In this document: positions 36,101-48,100 of the stretch, piece after piece
How the letters are laid out: each line of letters starts with the position of its first letter
Position numbering within the stretch: position 1 is the stretch's first letter
Origin: Acanthaster planci
Lineage: Eukaryota; Echinodermata; Asteroidea; Valvatida; Acanthasteridae
Direction of reading: 5' to 3'
DNA length: 64,000 bases
NCBI RefSeq assembly: GCF_001949145.1
Contig: NW_019091465.1
Location: 1,470,750 to 1,534,749 of the forward strand
Program-made: the position numbers and the translations under genes
The notes under the pieces: generated by a model
The model's input: the letters and a program-made list of their open reading frames with translations, nothing else
What the model was told of the DNA's origin: nothing
Databases searched by the model: none

Positions 36101-39100
36101 GCTGGTAGCGGTCAAAGTCCACGGGACTGACCAGCCGCTGACCGTAGATGAACTCGCACTCGTGCCGCCACAACAAAAGCAGGTTCTCTCGAGTCGCATT
36201 TGGCCGGAGTGACAGACAGATGTTCCTGCGGAATAAATCTTTGTCCTATCAGTTCCTAAAACAGCCCTATAAAACTCTCCTTAACTCTCCTCTCACAGAG
36301 ATGTATTGTGCATTTAGTATCAAAAAGACATAAATTGAATACAAATGAGCAGACTTGACTTATTCTTGACTTCTGTTCTCCTTCAGTGACTGATCAGTCA
36401 AACCCTCTATTTTTAATTCAATTTTTAAACACAGGAAAGTACGCAATAACGCAAGCACTTTAATGAGCATTTCAATTTACGCACTACATTTACATGGGAA
36501 CGGGAAATATTAAGTCAAATGAGCATGTAAGTACTTGACGCAAAGCAAAATATTCGGCCACAAGTAAGTACTTGACAACTGAAGTACTAAATGAGCTCTT
36601 TTCTCAATATAATTAATTTACATGGGAACGTGAATAAAGTACACCAACCTATTCATCAGCTGCAGAAAAAGAATGATAGCCAGAAAATTTAGAGTCTTAG
36701 CAATGAGCCTGTTTGGTATTCCAACAGCGCCTGCCCAGAATGAAGTGCGTCCGCGGTCATTTCGAGAACAGCTTTATGCGCGCTCGCACGGTCGGCCCTA
36801 GCAGCGTAGCCATACACCAACGCACACGTCCTCTTTGTTCTCAAATAACCTTGCCCTTTTGAAATGTCTTTTTGAAATGCCCGTTTGAAATACTGAACAG
36901 GCTCACTGACCTCTTTCAGTCGTGAAATACATAAATGTTTGACCAGACGAATTTTTGCTGGATATGTCACGAATTTCTGCCATTTAAACGAATCCGAGTT
37001 AGACCTCTCCAACTTGGAAAGAAAACATCCATTCTGAAATGACAGCTTTCGCCAGCGGACATATTTTTTATTACCCCCTGGTGGTGATCCTTTTGACCTC
37101 TGCTACAGATCTAGATAAAGAGTACATGACTGATTTGGGCACGGCCATCAGTGGGGGCAATATCTAGCCAATTGATTGGCCACCTGTAGGGGGCATGATT
37201 GAATTGATACTTCAATTCCCACGGGAGACACACTCCCATTTATAATCTTTTCTTCGAAAAGGACTTGGGATTTGGGGAGAATTGAAATGGGAGAAATTTG
37301 TGTCATGAAACCATTGAAAGCTACCTGAATATCTTCCGCATGTCTCTCAGGGTGAAGACGTAATGACAGCGCTCGGCCGTGGGCAGGTACATGGCCCGCA
37401 TCCGGTCCTGGACCTCGATGGTGACGTTGACCACCATGGACATCAGGGCGCGCAACTGCTCCTCTTCTTTGTCGATGATGTGATGACGCTGCGGAAAATT
37501 GGGGGGGGGGGGAATTCTACCGTCATCTTGAGTCGGTTTTGTGGGTAACAGGGTCTATTATCCGGTGTTCTACGTTTTGAACACTGTAAATTCATGTTTA
37601 GCTCTTGTACTGGTGGCTAGCCAGTTTACAGGCCACTGGCAGGCAAACATATGACTGTGACATAGAAAGAGAGAGATCTATGTTTTAATTGTGTCACGAC
37701 CAAGGGCACAGTTGTGGAACGATCTTAGACTGTCGTACCTCTGTCTTGGATATTGCCTATTCACTGGCCCAGATAGATCACATGACAGCGCGACATATCC
37801 GCATATCACACTCACCGTGAGACACCACATTCTGCCAATAGCATGTGCTCGAGATCGACATCTGTTGCTCATATAGTCAATTTGCATAGTACCCACACTA
37901 CATTTTGTGCATAGGTAACCGAGCAATTTGATCAATTGTCAAGGCTTGTATAATAGACTTGTTCCTGTCCCCCGCAACGCACAAGGTTACGCAGGGACCG
38001 CTAACCAGAAGACATGACATTTGAGCTTGTACTCACTGGTGCCCACAGTGCGGGAACAGTGCATTCGCAGAGGGTATCATTGACACCTGTTATGTTAATT
38101 ATAGTTTAATGGTAGGCCTATCGTCTTCTGAACTTCTGACATTCAGAGCTCATTTCCTTAGATAAATTCCTTCAGTCACAGGTATGAGAAAACAGTTGTT
38201 GATCGCTGTGGTGTGGGACATGAACTTTTTTAACATCCTGGAGCACGTATAGCTCCCTCGGAGACCTCGGAGAAGTATTGAATGAATCGGCTATTTCTAT
38301 TTCAATTGCTCCGATCCAGTGTTGGAGCTGAGTTCATCAAAAGTCCTTTCATGAGAAATGGGTTTGCGGGTACATCATGGAAGCAATCTCTTTTGGACGA
38401 GGTGTGGTTCTTAAAAGAACCGGTGAGTATAAACTCGACGTTTGCTCTGGTCGTCCTCAGGAGAGATTATACTCACCGGTTCTTTTAAGAACCACACCTC
38501 GTCCAAAAGAGATTGATTCCATGGTGCACCCGCAAACCCATTTCTCATGTTTCATCCACCAAGCAAAGCTTCAAATCTTACTTAAAAGTCCTTTCATAAG
38601 GCCATTCATAAGTTTTGTCATAAACATCAGGGTGAACAATGATAACGGAAGGCTTTTGTCACACCGCCTTTGAATAGCTTGGGACTTAGCTTAAGACTGG
38701 ATGTCTTGGGATGGATTTGTGATGGACTTGTGATGGACTCGACTGCAATACTCCCTGACCTACTCAAAGTTCAGAACTCAAGCGAGTGTCTTTGGCCACG
38801 ACTCGAACAAACTCACTTTGTCTCTGGCTGACGTTGAGGAGGTGGTGGCTGGGGTAAGGAAGTGGGTATTCAGTAGGGTGGTGAAGATGCTGTGAACTTC
38901 ACTGGACCTAGAGGGAATGAATGTATCATGAATATTCATGATGTGACTGGTTTTTAGAAACCGGCACCTCGTACATTTTTAGTATTCAGCGGGATATAGA
39001 GGATACATGCACTATGAACTTCACTGGACCTGGAGTGTACGGATATTCATGGTTGGCAGGTTCGATATTAGGTTTATAAGTGACTGCATTAGAGGGATGA

Positions 39101-42100
39101 AACTCTCTTCCCCTTAGAAGTGCCCACTGCCTGATACACCCACTTTGGGAAATCTCTTTATCACAATAGATCCATTGCCACAACGTGTAAGTCAGCGTGA
39201 TTTAAGTGGTAGGCCTAAACAATGGAATTAAGATGGCTTCATGTTGGAAGATATTAATCTTATAACATGATTGAACTTATACAGAGGCATATATGATTCC
39301 CTCTGTATTCTCAGTGGGGTCCGAGAGCTGTGAAAAAAATCACTGGCTTGCTCAGGTGGGAGTTTCCCACGACTCGCCGACCAGGTGGAAAGTACTGTGT
39401 GAATATATACATTGGTGTGGGGGTGAAGAACCTGGTATATAGCATTTACTTGTACACCGAACAAGCCGAGGATTTGACTTGGTGAAGTCTTACTTGGGGT
39501 AAGGCACGCTGAAGACGGAGAAGTGTCTGAGGAGGCGCTGGCTGGGCCGGGGCACGCTGGCCGGAGAGTTGGGGTTGATCGTGGTGACGTAGGTCACGTT
39601 CTTGACCTCCCGCAGCCTGTGGGTGTCGGGCTCATACATGCCGCCGGAGTCCAGGTGCTGGCGGACCATCTCACAGGCTGACTGCCGGCCGTATTCATCC
39701 ACCTGACAAAAACAGTGAAAAGGAATTAGACTTTGATGGCAATTCAACATGCAAATATGTTGGCTGTATTCATCCACATGATAGACAATTAGGACTAATA
39801 GGATGCGTTGTCATGGTAACTCCTGTTAACACGAGTAGAATGGGTGTGCATTACTCTCGGGTACAGGAGTATACTCTCGCTGACCCTCGGGTCATACTCC
39901 AGCCGTTCGAGCGCTCAGGAGTATACTCGTTTTGATAACGCGAGTGACTCGCTCAAACGCACCCACACAGGATATTACAGGAACTGTACATGATTTCCTC
40001 TACGATGGAGTAAATTTGAACATGACAGTGCTCAAAACTATCTCTGTCCACTGATAAAAAATGATTGTCTTGTATTTATTAACAAAAGAAAATTAATTTT
40101 ATCTAAAGAAAATTTCTTGTCGCATCTACAGGCTAAAATTTTTAAATGGAGAGACAAAAAAGTATTTCTTGAACATTAATGTTTTCTTCTCATTTCCAAA
40201 ACAAAAAAAGAAGTATGGTCAAACTTTCAGAGTTAACCGTTCCTTCTTCAAGGCACAGAATTTCGACCTCAAAAGCTGTCAAGATAGCATGTGCTCCAAA
40301 CTGCGTAAGCCCCCCCCAAAAAGCTCCGTCTTGTAGATGCCTCACGAGGAACTTGCTGGTATTACTGTCAGCTACTCCAGAAGCCTATCTATCTATAAAT
40401 CATTTTCTTCATATCCTACACGAGGCACATTCTGTGCCGTGGGTCTTCTCTTTTGGAACCAGTCACGACTTACGCGGGCCAGGTTGAGATCGTCCACGTG
40501 ACACATCAACTTCTTGCTCCCTTTGGGCACGTAGGTCCGGCCGTGTTTCCACTCCAGCCGCTCCTCCAGTCTCTGCCACAGCACGCGGCTCGTGGTGAAC
40601 CTTCATAATAAAAAGCCCAAAGGGGAGGGTGGGGGGGGTAAATTAGCATTTTAGAACCTTTTAGACGACTCCGTCGGGAACCAAGGCCCCGTTCTTCTAT
40701 GACAGCGGACCAGTTTCACAGGAAGGTAAGTAAAAATGAATTGCTGTAAGAGTACGGAAATTTTGTTGCAGGTTACCAACCAAGTCGCCGTGTGGCCTAT
40801 TTCACTAGCAATTGTTGAGCTGCTTAGTTGAAAATTCAGTTGGCAAATCCTTTTTTGCTTAGCCCCCGAAAATCTATCCAAAACATTGTCATTAACAAAT
40901 TGTACAGTTCCTCCCCTGTGCTGAAAAGAATCATGAAGGACACGTATTTTAAAAGGGTCCATTTAAAAATGTGACCCAATCTAACAAACTGAGTCACATG
41001 TCGCCAATGCCAGTTTTGAGGCCTTTCAATTTTATCTGGGGCACTGTGAATCAAGCAGGACCGTCATCGGTTTCATTATGATGACCAGTTGTATCAGGAT
41101 GCCAGGGTTGGCAAACCAAACTCAGCTTGTTCTTTCTAATACAAACTGAAAAAAAAATTACAGCCAAAATGACTTCTGAATATCACTGCATCCGGTCAGA
41201 AATGGTGTTATGATTATTAAAGGGGAGAAAAATCAAAATACATTCAAGCTCTTCCTTAAATGTTGAGGCCAGGTTTACTCATTTGCTGGAGGTTGTTCCG
41301 ATTCCTAATGGGGGTTGGTGGTTCAGGTTAAGAATCTGCAACTTGCCTGTTGGTTGTGATTGAGAGGGACAGCACCTCTGCTACCTCACCGGAGCAGACG
41401 GTTCGAATCCTGTCATTGACAATGGCGGTCTTGCCACAACCTCCTTCCCCAGTGAGCAGCACTGGTCTGCCAGCATCGGACAAGAGGCTCAGCAAGTAGG
41501 AGATTTGCTATTCAATGTAACAGAAAAAAAAATACTTGTAACAAGAAACCCTCTCGTTGAGAACAAGTGATGATGGATGGTTCGTACCAAGGTCTTCATT
41601 CGAGTCCATGTCTAGGGTTTTTAGCTAAGAGCAAGCGCTGTAGCATACCTGCCAACATTGACAAGTCAGAAATCGGTACAAATGTTTTACGAGCCCGCAG
41701 CAAAACAAGGAGCTTCATAAAAGGGCTTGTGACTGGACTTGCTGAAGGACTTTGGAACCGGACTTGCTGAAGGACTTTGGAACTGGACTTGCTGAAGGAC
41801 TTTGGAACTGGACTTGCTGAAGGACTTTGGAACTGGACTTGCTGAAGGACTTTGGAACTGGACTTGCTGAAGGACTTTGGAACTGGACTTGCTGAAGGAC
41901 TTTGGAACTGGACTTGCTTTTAAGGACTTTGGAACTGGACTTGCTGAAGGACTTTGGAACTGGATTTGTCGAAGGACTTGTAAAAAAGACGTGTTAAAGG
42001 CCTTGTGACTGGGCTGAATGAAACTGGACATGTGATGGATTTGACCATTACCAAGCAAGAGCCAGAACCAAAATGTAAAATATACTTTATTCTTTCAATT

Positions 42101-45100
42101 TTTTAAGAAGATACAACACAGGGCAGATAACTGGAAGAAGAAATTAATACGAACCTCTACACTGATGGTGTGCACGAATGCGTCGGGCGGGATGCCCTCA
42201 TGAGGCGGCATGCTGTAAGGTGGCACAGCCTCGCTCCAGTGCACAAACTGCTGGGTATCACCATCCACAAAGTAATCAAACACCTGGACAAGGAGGCAAA
42301 TAAAAAGAGGAAGCCAGTATACTTTTAAAATAAACAAATGCAAATCAGATCCTAGAAAAAAGAGTTGCTAATGCAGTGTGAAGTTCTCTTTGCTTTTTTA
42401 AGAGCTGGCTAACACGCTCCTTCACCTTTGGCAGAGAGGTCACACTACCAAGTGACAACAGTGCACAGCACTCTAGTGACCCTCCTGAAGAGGCATACTG
42501 CATGCATGCACTAATATGTGCACAACTATAGCATGATGTACACGACTGATTTTCACCGGAATGTGCATAAATTCAAAGACCAGTAGCATCTCCATAGGGG
42601 TATTTAGGCCCCAGCAACAATAACGTTTTACACGTCTGGGGAGTTTGCGCTCCAAATCCATGATAGATACAGTACATTGCCATAACCCTGAGAATATATT
42701 GCCCTAACCCTGAGAATATATTGTCCTGACCCTGGGAATATATTGCCCTAACCCTAAGAATATTTCACTATGTGTCGATTTGCTGCTTTTTCTGTCACCA
42801 ATTCAAGAAAGTTATGTTAACATTTTCTGCCAATTCTTCCTTCGAGGTAAGTACTGTATGGTCTTTTCTTTAACATGCAAGTAACAGTCCCCATGATAAC
42901 GAAGAGTGTCTTTTAATGCTTTCATGTAAACTCCAGGATGACTCTGAAAGCCACAGCCGCAACTTTTGACACATCCTGGGGCTATGTCCTTCTGCTTCTG
43001 TACAAGCCACTGGCTAGGGCTAACTTCACTTCTCACAGAACACTTGCATTATCGCCAGCCACAGCCGCAACTTTTGACACAGAAGCAGCCTAGGGCCAAG
43101 TCATACATGTACTTACATCCGCCCCGTCTGGGTAATCAATGTACTCTCCCCACTGGTTGAGCCACCAGGCGCTGAAGGCCGACCGGTCACGCTCCTCCAG
43201 GGTACCGGCGAAGGCCCAGACGCAGGCAAAGTTGACATAGCGCTCGTAGTGGATCGGCTCAAGCTCTGTACTTTGGGAGATTAAGGCCTGCAGAAATGAA
43301 AGGAAAAACGTTACTGACATCCTCTTCAAATTATCTGTTCTTCTAGTGAGCAAAATACTGTGCACATTCGGGTACGTATGGCTATTTTTGAGAAAACTAT
43401 ATCAGCACTGAGAACAGGGTCATTTTTCGGGACAGAGTGCATCAAAGATATACTGTTTGTTTGTTACCCCTGACGGCAATGCCAATAGCTCAGCAGACGG
43501 ATTAACGTGTTTAGAAATCACAGAGCTAAGCATAAAACAAACAAAAAGCGGAGAAACAAGATCACTGCTACAAATTCAGTTCACACCATTGCTGCCAGTT
43601 TTCTCCATGATTCGATTCCATCGATTAGATTTGATTTGATTCTATTCAAATCAGTCTGATATCGCTCAATTCCGTTCGATTCAACAGACATTTATTTTGA
43701 ACTCACTAGCCATTACAAATTGCACTGATATATAAAGAGTACGATGCTAGGAGTTTTAAGCGGAGAAAAAAAGGAGGCAAGTATCACCAGTCATGTAGCA
43801 ACACACTGCATTGATGCTACAAATTGACAGGACCACTGTTCCCTTTGACTTGATTGGCAGTGTGCAAGTTGCCTGCACACTGAATGGAACTGAACAATAG
43901 CCGCATTATGAGCTGGGATGGAATGGGGGGGACTCTAAGGCTGCATCCCAAGCTCTTGTCTAGAGCTAGGTCTGGGTCTTCGCTCCATTGGAAATGCGTG
44001 GAGACGCGCAGACAATAGACCTAGCCGTAGCTCTGGAAGCCCGTTTCGGACACGGCCTAAGACACATGGTGGCAGCAGACAAAGTGGTCTAGTGGAAGGT
44101 ACTGTGCATGCTCGGAACGCACCCATGCTTGGAACCAGTAGAAAGGACCAAAGTTTTGTCACCACTAAGGGTTTTCAAAGTTTTCCATTAAATCAAGTCC
44201 CATCCTTTAGTGGCATAACGTTACCTTGGAAACACCTCTAGTTGTAATGTAAAAGCAAGTAATGACAACTAAAAAATATGGAACAAATGCAAGATGGCTG
44301 TGCAAGAACTGCAACCTTCTTTTATTACGAGACGCACCCTTATATACACAGATTGCACGGTCAAAACCATTCAACTGTAAAGCAATTAACCGATACCAAA
44401 TCAGCAGCTTCGTTTAACCCCTTGGCTACGGAGGACTGCTACTACCGCCCCATTGTGTGAGGATTAGTGCGTACCACACATACAGTCTATTCACCATGCA
44501 GCTGCTGGTTCAATGGGGCCTGCTGCTGGACAAAGCCCTCCATTCAGGGCATACCGCAGCCCAGCAGTCGAGGTCAAAATAATCACGCCGTGAAGGGGTT
44601 AACGGCAATTTCAGGAATTTGTCAGTTGAGTCTATGCTTACTCATTAATGTGTACATTTTAAAATTACACAATACCACATCTCTAATGTAAGGTAAGCAA
44701 CGCTAATATGAAGTAGGAGATTAATGGGCTGAATATCTGGGTGTTCTTCCAGCAGCAAAGCCACACCCTAAGGTCCGGTTTCCTCCCCAACTTACCTCCA
44801 GGAGGCTGCAGAAAGTCATGACCATGCTCATCTCCGACACGTCCACCATCCTCTTCATCCTCCCCTTGTTCCTCCCGGCCCCGACCACGCGCCCCTCCCC
44901 TCTCTCCCTTGTCCCGCCCGCCACCATCATCTCAGGCTTGGTGCAGCGGTCCAGGTGGTCCAGGGTGGGCCCCACGTAGCGGTGGGTCAGGGAACGCAGG
45001 ATGGGCTGGTCCCTGTCGGCACAGCGGTCCAGCCAGCTGGCCAGCACCAGCCGCCAGGAGACGTCCGAGGTGTCCATGGACAGCAAGCCTGCCTCAGACA

Positions 45101-48100
45101 GCACGGCGGGACTCAGATTAGCTGCGGACTCCATCTGCCAAAATGAGGAAAAATAAAATATGTTAGGCATGCATGGTAACATTAACAGGTAAATACTATC
45201 CAAGATGCCATGTTTCCACATGTCATTTTTCCACAAGTTAAAAGTTATTTTCTCTGAAGTCAAGTTTTTCCACAAGTCATTTTTTTGACTAGTCAAGTCC
45301 CAAGTCATGTTCTCCCAAGTCAAGTCCCAAGTCATGTTCTCCCAAGTCAAGTCCCAAGTCATGTTCTCTCAAGTCAAGTCACTACTAATTTTGCCGCAAG
45401 TCAAGTCACAAGTTACTTTCTACCAAGTCAAGTTTTTCCACAAGTCAAGTCCTAAGTCACGTTCTCCCAAGTCACAGGTCACGTTCTCCACTAGTCAAGT
45501 CCCAAGTCATGTTCACTCAAGTCAAATCACAAGTCATTTGTAACAAGTCAAGTTAGAAATTATTTTCTCTCAAATCAAGTTTTTCTACAGGTCAAGTTCC
45601 AAGCATGTTCTCCCAAGTCAAGTCACTAGTCATGTTTACACAAGCTATTTTTCAACACTTCAAGTCATCAGTTATTGTTGTCACTGTTGTCACGTCACTG
45701 TCCCCATGAAATACTGAGGCCACACACGTACCTCCCAAAAGATGCGAAGGTTGTCCGGCAGGCGGACGCGCTCATTGTTGGCCAGCACCAGTGCGCCGTC
45801 GCCGTGCAAGACGGAACCGAAAATCTCCATCTGGCGGGGGTCGATGGGGCCGTCCAGGTGCAGCGTCTTCATGACGGGCCGACTGTGGGTGAAGTCGGTG
45901 TTGTGGACCAGACACAGCTTGCGCAGCAGGGAGATGAACAGACCGTCTCTCCACTCCCTGGAGAAAGAGAAATCAAAATGATTGGTTGCATGGAAGAGCG
46001 CTGTCGTCGAGACTTCTTAAGACCATCACAAGACACCACAAGATAGTCACAGGGCTAACACAAGACCTCCAGTCTGACTTCAGATCAGAAGCTAATCAAA
46101 CAAGCTGCAACAAACACATTCCTTTGTCATTGTTCACCCAGCTACATGTACATTAGACTGGTCTTGTGAACAGTCATGTGACTGGTCTTGACTACAACAT
46201 CAGCTACACAAATGGTGAATGTAGTGAACGCTTGTTTAGTTTATTTCTGTCCATCTGACAGAAATAGTCCATCCATCACTAAAAATACCAAAGACAGGGG
46301 GAATGTAAGTGGCAAAGAAGAACGCAAAGAAGAAATGTTCAGTTTCAGCGATAGGAAGAAAAACCAGATAAATATACAAGTGAAACTTGTGGAACCAGGC
46401 AGGGACCCAGGCAGGGACTAGGTGAGATTCGAACCCCGGGTCACAGAGGTGGAAGGTGAAGCCACTACACCAATCCTGACTTCTTGTGTGCAATGGTAAG
46501 AATAATTTCATGAGGTGACAGACTGAACGTTCGATTCCACTAACGCGAAACATTCATTATTTGTTTACCAATGCCTGAATCGGTCCGTTGAGTACTAGTC
46601 GCTGTTTTGCTTTGCACGTTCAAATTCAATTCATGCTTAAATGGATGTTTCTTCGTGTCTAGCAACATGCTCTCAGTATTTGACAACCAAATTCGACTCA
46701 AGTTTAACTTACTTAGTCTTGGGGTCGGAGTAGCCCAAGAGCTCTTGCGATTCCACAGCCTGGGTGAAGATCCGCTGGGCGCTGACGACGTTACCCATCT
46801 CCCGCTGGGCTCCAACCAACGTCTTAATGCACTCGCTCTTGCCACATCCTGCGGGACCAACCACGATGACCTAGAGACAAACAGACCAAAACTAAATAAA
46901 TCTACGAACGTCCAGATAAAAGGTGCCTAACTGTATGAGTGTTTACGAGTGAAACAGTAAGGACAATTTCATGAGGTGACAGATGAAATGTCCCACTTCA
47001 AGAGGCTAAGTCCAGTGGAATGGAACTTTTTTCCTGTCGCTGGGAATAAAATCAATGAAATGGGGGCAGGAACCAGTCCAGTGAAATGAAGTTCTATTCA
47101 ACGGGTGGAACAGAGCAAACAATTCAATGACATGTGATCAACTACCCACCTATCAGATTGATGGGACTTGGTGCAGGCATTATACACAATACAACACTAA
47201 CTTCCTATACTAAAGATGCTGTTGTTTAAAAATATTGAATGAAAGTACTTTTAATAGTTTTGCTGAAGAGGGTCACTTAAACCAGAAATACCACAAGATG
47301 AAATGCCAGCGTATAAGTGGAAATACTCACAACTGTGCAGGGAATATAGGTTGGAGACTTCCATGGACAGAAAGGACTCTATTTCAGCTTATATTGAAAA
47401 TGTTCAAAAATCAACAGAAAACTTTGGCTTACGTTCACAACGGAAAGGCATTGTTTGTAAACTTGTAAAAAAGTGCCCTTTATGACCCTCATGACTGGTT
47501 TCAAGCCAACTTTTTTGAAGAAAAAATACAGCTTAGGCAACAATTCTCAAGCCAATTTCACATTTCCCCTCCCTGCATAAATTTACTGAGAGACACTTTC
47601 AGAAGCTCAGTGTAAACGGGCCCTGCTGATCAGTTCATCAAGAAAATGGTGCCCTGTCCCCCCTTTGAATTATAAACAAAAATGACTCGTGGCGTACGGT
47701 CTGGTGGCTGTCGGTCAGTTGTGCCAACTGCGCTACCCGGGCCTGGAAGGCTGTCCCCGGCAACAGTCCCAGCTCGCTGGTTGCCACGGCGATGGCCGAG
47801 TGGATGTCGTCCAGCGGCTGCTTGTCCTGGCCGCCGGCGGGGCTGACCAGCTGGGCGGTGGTGGAGGCCGGGTGGGTGCTGACCACGGGCGTGTTCAGGC
47901 TCACTTCACCTGTGGAAAGAGGGAGAGAAATATTTTCAAATGGTGAGAAGATAGAACAGGATGCTTGGCGGGGCTCAGTTTCACAGCTGCGCTGACCATG
48001 GGATTACATGCTTAAGATTTAATACAACTCCAAGCCGCAACGTTTTGACATGTAAGTACGCCCAACACAAAAGCTTGAAATTTCTCGCTGACCAGCTTGG

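Noticed and set aside
41735-41975. Regular 25-bp repeats resembling a CRISPR array
   Set aside because: Units are contiguous without unique spacers, the context is an animal intron and no cas genes exist; it is a minisatellite.
42663-42770. CCCTAA-containing repeats as an interstitial telomere
   Set aside because: CCCTAA occurs only once per 22-bp unit, so these are not telomere repeats.
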